Source of the DNA: Bog-473 sp963753115
GTDB lineage: Bacteria > Actinomycetota > Acidimicrobiia > Acidimicrobiales > RAAP-2
Reading direction: 5' to 3'
DNA: 64,000 nt
Assembly (NCBI GenBank): GCA_963753115.1
Contig: CAVWBB010000018.1
Span: 124,001 to 188,000, forward strand
The translations under genes were made by a program, and so were the position numbers. Under the pieces are notes generated by a model. It saw only the letters and a program-made list of their open reading frames with translations. It did not search any database and was not told the DNA's origin. Shown piece after piece: positions 25,674 through 34,502 of this stretch (positions are counted from its first letter, which is position 1; the number at the start of each line of letters is the position of its first letter).

Positions 25674-26573
25674 TCAGCCGTGCCGATGCGGCTGGCCTTG
25701 GCCGGTCTCGACGTAGGAGACCAGGCTGGCCAGGTAGTGCGTCCAGCCTTCGTGGCACATGTCGAAGCACTCGAGCTCGGGCGTCAGCCCTTCGTGTCGG
25801 AAGTACAGCATGGCGCCGTCGCCGGCCTCCACCACGTCGAAGTAGATGGTCGTCCCGTCCCAGTCGGGCGTCAGCGGCGCCTCACGCACGGCCCAGATGA
25901 CTCGCCCCTCCGGCGCGGGCTGGACCGCCATGACGATCCGCTGCAGCCCATGTTGGAAGGACACGACCAGTGTCCCGCCGACGTCGGCCGAGCCCTCGGA
26001 GGTGCCCCACCAGGCCGCGACGGCCTCCGGTGTGCGCAGCGCGGCGAGCACCGCTTCCGGCGACGCGCTGATGCTCTTGGTCGACTGGAAGCTGTCTCGG
26101 GCGTACGCGACCTGACCGGTCGCCACGAACGTCTCCAGGCGGTCCAGCGCGCTCGTCCAGCCCGCGTCGCACATGTCGAAGCAGTCGCACTGCGGCGTCA
26201 GGCCATGGTGACGGAAGTGGAGCGTCGCTCCCATGTCGGTGTCCTCAACCGCGAAAGCGATGGTCGTGCCGACCCACTCGGGCGTCATGGTGGACAGGCG
26301 CACGGACCATTCGACCCGGCCCTGCTCGGCCGGCTCCACGTCAGCTCGAGCAGGCGGCTGCCGGAGCGGGAGGCCACCTCGAGCGTGCCCCGGGGATCGG
26401 CCGAGCCCGTGGCGGGGGCCCACCACGACGAGATCGCCTCAGTCGTGCGCAGAGCGGCCAGCACGTCGGCGGCCGAAGCCGTGAACGTCCTGGTGCTCTC
26501 GAAGTCCGAGCCGGTCAAAGGTGTCCGGGCTGGCGTTGCGGTGGATGGCTTTGCGGTCGGTGGCGGTGGTCAT
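25674..26573 (-). CDS. protein with two tandem SRPBCC/AHSA1 domains, frameshifted
   Basis: Two copies of one domain follow each other: copy 1 begins FESTRTFTASAADVLAALRT and copy 2 FQSTKSISASPEAVLAALRT; both go through ...WW (SSWWAP, AAWWGT), GTLVVSF-like strands, LTPEWVGTT or LTPDWDGTT, FRHHGLTP or FRHEGLTP, and end with DMCDAGWTSAL or DMCHEGWTHYL. This is an internal duplication rather than two genes. Frames switch near 26340 and again near 26520; with both corrected, the protein runs from an ATG at 26573 (ribosome site GGAAGGGA) to 25674, about 299 residues. It is the first gene of a run with the ArsR-SRPBCC pair 94 bases downstream. The palindromic operator at 26594 lies right before it. 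Confidence 0.8.
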
Positions 26574-26593
26574 GGGTCATCCCTTCCTGGATT

Positions 26594-26627
26594 CACAATG
26601 CTCTACTTGTACAAGTATTCAATTGTG
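26594..26627. promoter_or_regulatory. 34-bp two-tier palindromic operator
   Basis: A perfect inner palindrome, TACTTGTACAAGTA (26604-26617), is flanked at equal distance by outer arms CACAAT (26594-26599) and ATTGTG (26622-26627), all sharing one dyad axis at 26610/26611. It lies 21 bases upstream of the tandem-SRPBCC start in unusually AT-rich sequence. A dimeric winged-helix or TetR/MarR regulator is expected; the ArsR encoded downstream is a candidate. Confidence 0.8.
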
Positions 26628-26638
26628 ATAGCCAGAAG

Positions 26639-27667
26639 TCAAGCCCCCGTCTCGACCGGCCCTCCGGGCAGGGGCGTCGAGGCGAAGAGGTTGAGGCCCA
26701 GGCGCTCCGAGAGGTACGTCGTCATGCGCTGGCCCCGCACGCTGTTGCCCGCATCGTCGAGTGGCGGCGAGAACGTCCCCACGCCACCCTTTCCGGGCGA
26801 CACCGTCACGAGTCCCCCGCTGACCCCGCTCTTCCCCGGGAGGCCGACGTCGTAGAGCCAGTCGCCAGAGCGCTCGTAGAGGCCGGCGGTCGCCAGCACG
26901 GGCAGGACGCGTCGGCAGCAGTCCGCCGCAACGGCCCGCTCACCCGTCAACGGGTTCACGCCACCGTCGGCCAGGGTCGCGCCCATGACGGCGAGATCGC
27001 GCGCGTTGACGCGCAACGAGCACTGGCGCGTGTAGATGTCGGTGGTGACGTCGGGATCGCAGTACATGCGCCCGTAGCCCGCCAGGAGGTGGGCGATGCC
27101 GCGGTTGCGGTCGTTGTTCGCCGCCTCGGACTCGTAGACCTCCTCGTCCATCGACAACCGCCGGCCGGCGAACACCGAGAGTGCATCGACGATGTGTGAG
27201 AACTTCTCCTCAGGCGAACCACCCGGAACCAGGCTGGTGGTGGCGAGGGCGCCCGCGTTGACCATCGGGTTCATGGTCCGGTCCTCGTTGAGCTCCACGC
27301 CCATCACGGAGTCGAACGGCATGCCCGTGCTGTTCACTCCCAGCTTCTTGCGAGCCTCGAGCGGGCCGAGCGTGTTGCAGACCAATGCGAACACGAAGAG
27401 CTTGGAGATGCTCTGGATGGTGAACTCCTGTTCGGCGTCGCCGATGGAGAAGACCCGCCCACGAACGCCGACCACGCACACCCCGAACGCGTCAGGCGAA
27501 GCCGCGGCCAGCGCGGGGATGTAGTCCGCCACCTTCCCCTCGTCCACATGGCGAAAGCGCTCGTACCCCGCCTCGACGATGGCGCGCACTTCTTCGTCGG
27601 ATGGCAGCGTCCCCGTGGAGACCCGCACCGGGCCCGGCGGCTCGGAGGGCATGGTGGTGTCGTCCAT
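26639..27667 (-). CDS. glsA: glutaminase A
   Basis: Serine-dependent beta-lactamase-fold glutaminase that deamidates glutamine to glutamate and ammonia. The 342 residues carry the catalytic S-x-x-K in FTIQSISKLF (S86, K89), NSTGMPFDSV, NPMVNAGALATTSLV, SEAANNDRNRGIAHLL with the substrate-binding asparagines and tyrosine region, and GKSGVSGGLVTVSPGKGGVG near the end, where the substrate-pocket SGVSGG lies. The N-terminal extension of about 20 residues before SDEEVRAIVEAGY is not conserved. It lies between the operator of the SRPBCC gene and the Anbu-like gene, all on the minus strand, with 45 bases to the latter; co-transcription with it is possible. Confidence 0.95.
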   Translation of the reverse strand: MDDTTMPSEPPGPVRVSTGTLPSDEEVRAIVEAGYERFRHVDEGKVADYIPALAAASPDAFGVCVVGVRGRVFSIGDAEQEFTIQSISKLFVFALVCNTLGPLEARKKLGVNSTGMPFDSVMGVELNEDRTMNPMVNAGALATTSLVPGGSPEEKFSHIVDALSVFAGRRLSMDEEVYESEAANNDRNRGIAHLLAGYGRMYCDPDVTTDIYTRQCSLRVNARDLAVMGATLADGGVNPLTGERAVAADCCRRVLPVLATAGLYERSGDWLYDVGLPGKSGVSGGLVTVSPGKGGVGTFSPPLDDAGNSVRGQRMTTYLSERLGLNLFASTPLPGGPVETGA

Positions 27668-27712
27668 CGAATTGCGTCTCCTCGTCCTCGGATATGGACC
27701 GCTCGCCCCGGC

Positions 27713-28471
27713 CTATGGGGTCGGGTCGTCCACTTCCGTCAGGTCGTCCTGGGTGATCGGCGGGAGCTCGGCGATGCCGTTGAGGAGGTGCTGCTCCCAC
27801 ACCTTGCGCAGCTTCTCGAGCAGCGGTGAGTCGCTCTCAATGCGGAATTGGCTGAGCGAGCGCGACTCGTTGAAGTAGATGCCGATGTCGTAGGGAGGCC
27901 CGACGGAGAGGTTGGCCCGTGCCGTGCTCAACATCGACCCGAGCGCGATCTTGGCGGCCGTCACGAGGTCGACGTGCGCCTCGACCGCCAGCTCCAGCAT
28001 GAACTTGCCGTACTTGCTCTCGCCGATCTGCAGGAAGGGCCGGTCGTCCGAGGCGCGGATGTAGTTGCCCTCGGGATAGACGAGGAGGATGTCGGGCATC
28101 TCGTCGCCGACATGTCCCCCGAGGATGAACGTGGCGGTGCCGTCGGCCCCCACCCCGGCGAGCGCGTCCTTGTGCTCGGCCGCCACCTCCCGGCTCACCC
28201 GCCCCAGATACAGCGCCGCCTCGAACAGATGGTTGACGGTGCCCAGGCTCTCGGTGGCGTCGCCCGCCGCCAGGTCGCGCGCCATGCGGTCGAGGACCTG
28301 CTGCGTGGTGGCCAGGCTGCCGGCCGACTCGATCACGAACACGCGGTCGTCGGCGGGCTGGAGCACGTGCATCTTGCGGTACGTGCTGACGTTGTCGACG
28401 CCCGCGTTCGTGCGGGTGTCCGCCAAGAAGAGCATGCCCTCGTGGAGGCGCAGGGCCAGGCAATAGGTCAA
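27713..28471 (-). CDS. Anbu-type proteasome-like peptidase
   Basis: A 252-residue Ntn-hydrolase of the Anbu (ancestral beta subunit) group. After loss of Met1, Thr2 would be the nucleophile (MTYCLALRLHEGMLFLADTR), followed by TNAGVDNVSTYRKMHVL, ESAGSLATTQQVLD, TFILGGHVGDEMPDILLVYPEGNYI and LQIGESKYGKFML, all typical of Anbu. Anbu assembles into open helical rings, and its substrates are unsettled. In many bacteria the gene is grouped with transglutaminase-like, alpha-E and ATP-grasp genes; none of these is here, where glutaminase is the only neighbour on its strand. It is separate from the actinobacterial 20S proteasome genes, which are not in the window. Confidence 0.9.
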   Translation of the reverse strand: MTYCLALRLHEGMLFLADTRTNAGVDNVSTYRKMHVLQPADDRVFVIESAGSLATTQQVLDRMARDLAAGDATESLGTVNHLFEAALYLGRVSREVAAEHKDALAGVGADGTATFILGGHVGDEMPDILLVYPEGNYIRASDDRPFLQIGESKYGKFMLELAVEAHVDLVTAAKIALGSMLSTARANLSVGPPYDIGIYFNESRSLSQFRIESDSPLLEKLRKVWEQHLLNGIAELPPITQDDLTEVDDPTP

Positions 28472-28594
28472 CGACGCCGTCCTCGGTCACTCGGCCCGGA
28501 TCGGGAACTCCGACGGCCGTCCGGCGAAGATACCCGCTCGGAGGGGGTGCCCCCCGAAGCCGGTCAGCCTGCCCGGGTCTGTGCCTATGATCAC

Positions 28595-28608
28595 TGACAC
28601 ACGTTCTA
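28595..28608. promoter_or_regulatory. KstR-like operator, site 4 (P450)
   Basis: TGACACACGTTCTA fits TnnAACnnGTTnnA at seven of eight fixed positions (C for the first A of AAC). It lies 69 bases before the P450 start. The flanking TTCTAGAA adds a second small dyad overlapping its right arm. Confidence 0.62.
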
Positions 28609-28677
28609 GAAATTGCCTTGAAAGGGCAGGCACCAGGCGGCAAGGGCGGGTCGCCGGGGTGCGCGAAAGGGGGGGCC

Positions 28678-29932
28678 GTGAGCCTCGAGGAGATCGACCT
28701 CATCGACGGGCGTAACTTCGTCAACGGCGTGCCCCACGAGTGGTTCGCCGAGCTCCGCCGGGAGGCGCCCGTCTTCTGGCACCCCGAGGCGGCCGCTCCC
28801 CGCGGCGGCTTCTGGGCGATCACCCGCTACGACGACTGCGTCCAGGTCAACCGGGACTGGGAGCACTACTCCTCGGCCCGCCGCGGCTCCCTCTTCACCG
28901 AGATGGACGACGACCAGCTCGCCCAGCAGCAGACTGATGATGGTCAACATGGACCCGACCATGCACACGCGCTACCGGCGCCTGGTCAACAAGGGCTTCA
29001 CCCCCAAAATGGTGCGGGACCTGGAGGAGCAGATCGTCGGGTACGCAGACGGCATCATCGACGCCGTCTGCGAGCGCGGCACGGCGGACTTCGTCGAGGA
29101 GATCGCCGCCGAGCTCCCGCTCCTCGTCATCGCCGAGCTCCTCGGCGTCCCCCAGGAAGACCGCCGCATGGTCTTCGACTGGTCCAACCGCATGATCGGC
29201 TCGGAGGACCCCGAGTACCAGACGCCCGGCGTGGACTCGGGCGAGGCGGCCATGCAGGTCTACAGCTACGCCGAGGAGCTGGCCACCAAGCGGAAGCTCC
29301 AGCCCAAGCAGGACCTGGTCTCCGTGCTCATCGACGCCGAGGTCGAGGGCGAGAAGCTCGACCAGCTCGAGCTCGACCTCTTCTTCCTCCTCCTCATCGT
29401 GGCCGGCAACGAGACGACGCGGAACCTCATGTCGGGGGCCATGACCGCGTTCTTCGAGCACCCCGAGCAGTGGGAGCTGCTCCGCCAGGACCGCTCACTG
29501 CTGCCGAGCGCCGTGGAGGAGATGCTCCGCTTCGTCACTCCGGTCATGCACTTCCGCCGCACCGCAACGGGCCCCATTGAGCTCCGCGACCAGGAGATCC
29601 AGGAGGGCGACAAGATCGTCTTCTGGCACACCTCGGCCAACCGCGACGAGTCCGCCTTCGAGAACCCCAACGCGTTCGACATCACCCGGTCCCCCAACAA
29701 CCACATCGCGTTCGGCGGCGGCGGCCCGCACTTCTGCCTCGGGGCGAACCTGGCCCGCATGGAGATCATGGTCATGTTCGACCGTGTCCTCGACCGCCTG
29801 CCCGACATCCGGCTCGATGGCGAGGTGCAACGGCTGCAGTCGAACTTCATCAACGGCACCAAGCACATCCCCGTCGCCTTCGCCCCGTCCTCCCCCATCG
29901 GCGGCACGCCCCTGCCCGCCCGGGCCCGCTGA
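28678..29932 (+). CDS. cytochrome P450, CYP125/CYP142-like, one apparent frameshift
   Basis: Haem monooxygenase of about 417 residues after correction. Landmarks in order: FWAITRYDDCVQVNRDWEHYSS, partly shown, MMVNMDPTMHTRYRRLVNKGFTP after the break, LLGVPQEDRRMVFDWSNRM, the I-helix LLIVAGNETTRNLMSG, the ExxR in EEMLRFVTPV, and the haem loop FGGGGPHFCLGANLARME with the cysteine ligand. The sequence around PQEDR...WSNxMxGxEDPEY and GNETTRN is very close to CYP125, which oxidises the terminal carbon of the cholesterol side chain; CYP142 and CYP124 are alternatives. The GTG start has a strong GGGGGGG ribosome site. The frame changes at about 28933, where one extra A follows three CAG codons. KstR-like site 4 is upstream and two LLM genes follow closely. 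Confidence 0.88.
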
Positions 29933-29941
29933 GGCCGCGCC

Positions 29942-30847
29942 GTGAGCGACCAACGGGTGCTGTTCCACCAAGCCATCTCCTTCCTGCCCACACGCCAGGC
30001 CGTGCCGCTGGCCCGGGTGTCCGACGAGCTGGGCTACGGCGGCATGTACGTCTCCGACCATCTCTTCAACCCGCGCGAGCTCGAGTCGCGCTACACCTAC
30101 TCGACCCGCGAGGACGGCGCACCGAGCTGGGGCACCGAGACCGCGTGGCCCGACCCGATGTGCATGGTCTCGGCCATGGCCGCGGCGACCGAGAACTTGC
30201 TCTTCACCACCGGCGTCTACATCGCGCCCCTGCGGGACCTGATGACGGTGGCCAAGTCGGTGAGCACGGCGGCTGTGCTGGCGGACAACCGGCTGCGCCT
30301 GGGCGTCGGGGTCGGCTGGTGCAAGGAGGAGTTCGAGCAGACCGGCCAGGACTTCGCCACGCGTGGCAAGCGCCTCGACGAGATGATCGTCGCCCTGCGC
30401 GCGCTGTGGGCCGGCGGATGGGTCGAGCACCACGGCGACTACTACGACGTCCCGGAGTGCCAGATTGAGCCCGCCCCCACCGAGCCGATCCCGATCATCG
30501 GCGGTGGCCACTCCCCCGTGGCCCTGCGTCGGACGGCCGCATTGTGCGACGGCTGGATCGCCGCCGGCGCCTATACGGAGGAGGAGGCGTGGATCCACCT
30601 CGCCGAGTTGCACGACGCGCTCAAGGAGGCGGGGCGGGACAAGGACGGCTTCACCGTCTACCTCTCGCTCAAGGAACGGCCCGACGTCGACCTGTACCGC
30701 CGGTTCGCCGACGCCGGCGTGACCGACTTCGTGTGCGCGCCGTGGATGTTCGTCGACGTGGCGCCCGGCACTCCCGACAACGAGGCCCTGGAGGCCCGTC
30801 TCGGTGCGGTGCGTTGGTTCGCCGAGGAGATCGTCGCCAAGGTCTGA
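29942..30847 (+). CDS. LLM class F420-dependent oxidoreductase
   Basis: A 301-residue luciferase-like protein of the TIM-barrel F420 group. Family features are LARVSDELGYGGMYVSDHLF, TGVYIAPLRDLMTVAKSVST, RLRLGVGVGWCKEEFEQTG, FATRGKRLDEMI and PIPIIGGGHSPVALRRTA, of which GVGxGWxxxEF and the IPIxxGG strand are typical of F420-dependent enzymes. The GTG start lies nine bases after the P450 stop, so the two are almost certainly co-transcribed and the enzyme probably acts on a product of the P450 or its pathway. Coenzyme F420 biosynthesis genes are present at 58.5 kb. The reaction is not known. Confidence 0.9.
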   Translation: MSDQRVLFHQAISFLPTRQAVPLARVSDELGYGGMYVSDHLFNPRELESRYTYSTREDGAPSWGTETAWPDPMCMVSAMAAATENLLFTTGVYIAPLRDLMTVAKSVSTAAVLADNRLRLGVGVGWCKEEFEQTGQDFATRGKRLDEMIVALRALWAGGWVEHHGDYYDVPECQIEPAPTEPIPIIGGGHSPVALRRTAALCDGWIAAGAYTEEEAWIHLAELHDALKEAGRDKDGFTVYLSLKERPDVDLYRRFADAGVTDFVCAPWMFVDVAPGTPDNEALEARLGAVRWFAEEIVAKV

Positions 30848-30914
30848 CACACTGCGTCTGACGCGGCGCGCTGCCATGCCGCCCGGCGCGCCGAGGAGCC
30901 GAGAGGAGTCACAC

Positions 30915-31953
30915 GTGAAGACGATGAAGATCGGCCTGCAGTTGGGGTACTGGGGTGCGGGGCCACCGCCGAACGCGGTGGAGCTCGTGCGGGAGGCCGA
31001 CCGCCTCGGCTACGACTCCGTCTGGACGGCGGAGTCCTACGGTTCCGACGCGCTGACCCCGCTGGCCTGGTGGGGATCGCAGACCGAGCGCGTGCGCCTC
31101 GGCACGTCGCTGTGCCAGCTGTCGGCGCGCACGCCGACCGCCATGGCCATGGCGGCGCAGACCCTGGACCACCTCTCCGGCGGGCGGTTCGTCCTCGGCC
31201 TCGGGGTCTCCGGCCCCCAGGTGGTCGAGGGCTGGTACGGCCAGTCCGTTCCCCGCCCCCTTGGCCCGCACCCGGGAGTACGTCGACATCGTGCGCCAGG
31301 TCCTCGCCCGCGAGAAGCCGGTGACGAACGACGGTCCGCACTACCCGCTTCCGTATCCGGGCGGGACGGGACTGGGCAAGCCGCTCAAGTCGATCGTGCA
31401 CCCGCTCCGGGCCGACATCCCGATCATCCTCGGCGCAGAGGGACCGAAGAACGTCGCCCTGGCGGCCGAGATCGCCGACGGCTGGTTCCCCATCTTCTTC
31501 TCCCCCCGGGCCATGTCCTCCTTCGAGGCCTCGCTCGACGAGGGGTTCGCCCGCCCGACGGCGCGCCGCAACGCAGAGGACTTCGAGGTGCTCGCCTTTG
31601 CCCCGACGGTGATCAGTGACGACACGGACGCCGCGGCGGACGGGTTCCGGCCGTATCTCGCCCTCTACATCGGCGGCATGGGGGCCAAGGAGATGAACTT
31701 CCACTTCGACGTCTTCGCCCGGATGGGCTACGAGGAGGCGGCCACCAAGATCCAGGACGCCTACCTCGACGGGCGCAAGGACGACGCCGCGGCCGCCGTC
31801 CCCACCTCCATGGTGGAGGACATCGCGCTGGTGGGGCCGGTGGAGAAGATCCGCGACGACCTCGAGGCCTGGCGTGCGTCGCGCGCCACCACCATGCTCA
31901 TCAACGGCGACGTCGCGACCTTGCGCACCATGGCCGAGCTCGTCCTCGGTTGA
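30915..31953 (+). CDS. LLM class F420-dependent oxidoreductase, one apparent frameshift
   Basis: Third luciferase-like gene of the window, about 345 residues when corrected. N-terminal part: MKIGLQLGYWGAGPPPNAVE, YDSVWTAESYGSDALTPLAW, TSLCQLSARTPTAMAMAAQT, GGRFVLGLGVSGPQVVEGWYG. C-terminal part, in another frame from about 31262: EYVDIVRQVLAREKPV, IPIILGAEGPKNVALAAEIADG, WRASRATTMLINGD. The break falls in CCCCCTTGG at about 31255-31262, a likely homopolymer error. This form (VWTAESYGSD, GVSGPQVVEGW) is the F420-dependent type common in mycobacteria. GTG at 30915 has AGGAG seven bases before it. It follows the other LLM gene by 67 bases and is probably the last gene of the P450 operon. Confidence 0.87.
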
Positions 31954-31990
31954 ACCGCCGCCGACGGGTCACGCCCCGTTCGGCTCCCGG

Positions 31991-32020
31991 CGGCCTTGAA
32001 CGGCCTTGAACGGCCTCGAA
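31991..32020. repeat. three 10-bp tandem repeats
   Basis: CGGCCTTGAA twice, then CGGCCTCGAA, immediately before the stop of the DUF5684-like gene on the minus strand and 38 bases after the LLM stop. The same CCTTGAACGGCC string occurs once at 6042-6053. It may serve as a weak termination or slippage element; no function is shown. Confidence 0.7.
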
Positions 32021-32401
32021 TCAGATCGCCCTGGGCCCGCCTGCGGCCGGACCGAGGTACCGCGAGTCACCGAATCCCAGTATCGGGAAGAAGATGAACG
32101 GCAGGAAGAGGAACCCGAGGACCCAGGCGCCGCTCTTGCCGTATGACTTCGACAAGTCGTACAGCACGATGATGCCGATGATGATGTTCACCAGCGGGAT
32201 GAAGTACAGGATCAGCCACCATCCGGGTCGCCCGACGATCTTCAGCAGCACGTAGTAGTTGTAGATCGGGATGATGCCTTCCCAACCGGGCCGGCCCGCC
32301 TTGGCGACAATGTGCCAGAGCGCCGCGAAGATCAAGACGATCACCGCGATGTAGACGATGGCGACGAAGCCGCCGCCGCTCGAAGCCAAGAGAACTCCCA
32401 T
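32021..32401 (-). CDS. small membrane protein, DUF5684-like
   Basis: A 126-residue membrane protein with three to four hydrophobic segments: FVAIVYIAVIVLIFAALWHI (about 10-30), the amphipathic KAGRPGWEGIIPIYNYYVLL, WWLILYFIPLVNIIIGIIVL and VLGFLFLPFIFFPILGFG. The KAGRPGW...IPxYNxYxLLKI(V)GRPGWW pattern is the hallmark of the DUF5684 group, found beside signal peptidases or alone and of unknown function. The ATG at 32401 has a good GGAGG ribosome site and is preferred over an upstream one at 32446. It converges on the LLM operon and is divergent from the metallopeptidase at 32618. Confidence 0.8.
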   Translation of the reverse strand: MGVLLASSGGGFVAIVYIAVIVLIFAALWHIVAKAGRPGWEGIIPIYNYYVLLKIVGRPGWWLILYFIPLVNIIIGIIVLYDLSKSYGKSGAWVLGFLFLPFIFFPILGFGDSRYLGPAAGGPRAI

Positions 32402-32617
32402 GTCCCACCTCCGGGTCTGCCCGCTGGCGAGAGCGCGGGCGTCCAAATCGTAGGCACCCGCATCTCCCGATGCAGGGATGCCCGTGCGCGATCCCCCCGC
32501 TCAACTCCATGACGGACGGCGAAACGGACGATCCGCGCCACCGCATCAGCGCCGGCGCCACCTGCGACGCAAGAAGCATGCACAGTGCGGTCACACAAAT
32601 CGGGCACAATGCGCACC

Positions 32618-33277
32618 ATGACGCTCTTCGACCTCTCCGACCCGTTCGGGGCAGAGCCGTCTCCCGAGACACCTCCCCATGCCGCCCCGGTCCTCATCAC
32701 GCCGGCGCCGGGTCCGGACGAGCCCGAGCCGAGCGCCGTCGAGCGCCTGCCCGAGGTCGAGGTCCGCATCAGCAAGCGTCGCAAGAAGACCTCGGAGGCC
32801 AAATGGGTCGGTGGGCGCATCGTCGTGTCGTTGCCGGCGCATCTCGACGGCGAGAGCCGGCAGAAGACGATCGACTGGTTGGTGGAGCGTCTGCTCACGC
32901 GCCACCAACTGCAGTCCGGCCTCACCGACGACGACCTGTTGGCCCGCGCCATCGAGTTGAGCGACCGCTATCTCGTGGGGGCTCGCCCCGTCTCGGTCCG
33001 TTGGGTCACCAATCAGACCGCGCGCTGGGGCTCATGCTCGTACTACTCGGGGCACATCCGCATCTCCCACCGCCTGCGCGCCGTGCCCGAGTGGGTGCTC
33101 GACTCCGTGCTGGTGCACGAGGTGGCGCACCTGACCCACCCGGACCACTCCCGCGCCTTTCACAAGCTGGCTGGCGCGTACCCGCGCCACAAGGAGGCAG
33201 GCGTGTTCCTCGCCGGCTACGGCCTGGGTCTGTCGAATCCCGTCCCCCAGGCTCCGGCCCAGGACACGCTGGACTGA
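32618..33277 (+). CDS. YgjP-like (DUF45) zinc metallopeptidase
   Basis: A 219-residue protein whose C-terminal half is a minimal zinc peptidase domain: SVRWVTNQTARWGSCSYYSG, RISHRLRAVPEWVLDSVLVH, then the zinc motif HEVAHLTHPDHSRAFH (HEVAH at 167-171, further histidines at 174, 177 and 182). The N-terminal 60 residues are low-complexity, then ISKRRKKTSEAKWVGGRIVVSLP leads into the domain. This is the mycobacterial Rv3192/E. coli YgjP type of SprT-like fold, with no assigned substrate. Starts at 32609 and 32618 are both possible; the second gives MTLFDLSDPFG. No ribosome site is evident, so the message may be leaderless. It converges on the FadE27-like gene with 36 bases between stops. Confidence 0.82.
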   Translation: MTLFDLSDPFGAEPSPETPPHAAPVLITPAPGPDEPEPSAVERLPEVEVRISKRRKKTSEAKWVGGRIVVSLPAHLDGESRQKTIDWLVERLLTRHQLQSGLTDDDLLARAIELSDRYLVGARPVSVRWVTNQTARWGSCSYYSGHIRISHRLRAVPEWVLDSVLVHEVAHLTHPDHSRAFHKLAGAYPRHKEAGVFLAGYGLGLSNPVPQAPAQDTLD

Positions 33278-33313
33278 CCGGACACGCCGGACCCGCCTGA
33301 CTGACCGGGCAGA

Positions 33314-34477
33314 TCAGACGGGTTCGTCGGCCAGGATCCGGCCCAGCCGGCGCAGGCTCTCGTTGGCCCCGCCGAGCGTGAGCTCGATCTGGCGGGTCAA
33401 GAGGAAGAAGCGGTGCAGCGGGTAGTCGCGGTCGACACCGACGCCACCGTGGAGGTGGGACGCCGCGTGCACGACACGCTGGCCACCCTCGGCGGCCCAG
33501 TACTTGGCGATCGCCACCTCGGATGACGCCGGGAGCCCCGCCGCCAACCGCGCTGCGGCCTGCCATGCGGTGAGCCGGATCGCCTCGGTGTCGACGTAGG
33601 CGTCGGCGGCGCGCTGCCCGACCGCCTGGAAGGTGGCGATCGGCTTTTCGAACTGGACGCGCGTCTTGGTGTACTCGGCCGTGAGCTCGAGGGCCGAGGC
33701 GCACACCCCTGCCTCCTCGATGCAGAGCGCGGTGGTGGCGAACTCGGTGATGCACTCGATCACGGCAGCGCCGTCCGCTCCTTCGCCCACCAGTCGGTCC
33801 GCACCGACGCGCACGCCCTCGAGCCCCACGATCGCCTCGGGCCGCCCCGTCGTCGTGGTCTGCCGGGTGAAGGACACCCCGTCGGTCCCCCGCTCGACGA
33901 TGAACACACCAGGACCGGCGGCCGCGCCGTCGGCCGTCTGGCAGGTCGCCGGAACCAGGACGGCGTCGGCCACGAGGCCCGCCGGGACACAGGCCTTCGT
34001 GCCGGAGAGCACCCAGGAGCCGTCGGACTGCGCGGTCGCCGTGGTGGCCGGCTCCGTCCCGCCCGCCAGGATGACCTCGCCGACGAGCTCGGCCATGGCC
34101 GCGGTGAGGATCGTCTCGCCGCTGGCCACTCCGGTGAGCCAGGTCTTGCGCTGGGCGTCGGTACCGAAGCGATCGATCGGCAGCGCGCCGTAGACCATCG
34201 TCTCGACCACGGGGACGTACGCCGCGGTCCGGCCCGCGGCCTCCACGACGAGGCAGGCCGCCACGAAGTCGAGTCCCGCGCCGCCGACGTCCTCGGCCAG
34301 GTGGATGCCGAGCAGGCCGGCGTCGGCCAGCTCCTTCCAGAGCTCGCGGTCGAACGGCCCGTCGTCGGCCGCCGCCGCCTCAATCTGCTTCAGCCGGTCG
34401 TGGGTCGACCGGTCGCCGAAGATCTGCCCGGCCAGCTGGCGGACGGCCTCCTGCTCTTCGCTGTAGTTGAAGTCCAT
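33314..34477 (-). CDS. acyl-CoA dehydrogenase, FadE27-like subunit
   Basis: A 387-residue acyl-CoA dehydrogenase resembling FadE27 (ChsE5), partner of FadE26 (ChsE4) in the heterotetramer that oxidises the five-carbon steroid side chain. The layout is that of the 'short' subunit type: MDFNYSEEQEAVRQLAGQI, LAEDVGGAGLDFVAACLVVE, ILTAAMAELVGEVILAGG instead of a canonical flavin loop, KTRVQFEKPIATFQAVGQ, and HLHGGVGVDRDYPLHRFFLL. It follows the FadE26-like gene by 25 bases, the same order as in mycobacteria. KstR-like site 5 stands before the pair. Similar to the FadE28-like protein at 21199, so the two pairs are paralogous. Confidence 0.88.
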   Translation of the reverse strand: MDFNYSEEQEAVRQLAGQIFGDRSTHDRLKQIEAAAADDGPFDRELWKELADAGLLGIHLAEDVGGAGLDFVAACLVVEAAGRTAAYVPVVETMVYGALPIDRFGTDAQRKTWLTGVASGETILTAAMAELVGEVILAGGTEPATTATAQSDGSWVLSGTKACVPAGLVADAVLVPATCQTADGAAAGPGVFIVERGTDGVSFTRQTTTTGRPEAIVGLEGVRVGADRLVGEGADGAAVIECITEFATTALCIEEAGVCASALELTAEYTKTRVQFEKPIATFQAVGQRAADAYVDTEAIRLTAWQAAARLAAGLPASSEVAIAKYWAAEGGQRVVHAASHLHGGVGVDRDYPLHRFFLLTRQIELTLGGANESLRRLGRILADEPV

Positions 34478-34502
34478 GGGATCTCCTCGCTCGTCGGTCG
34501 GC

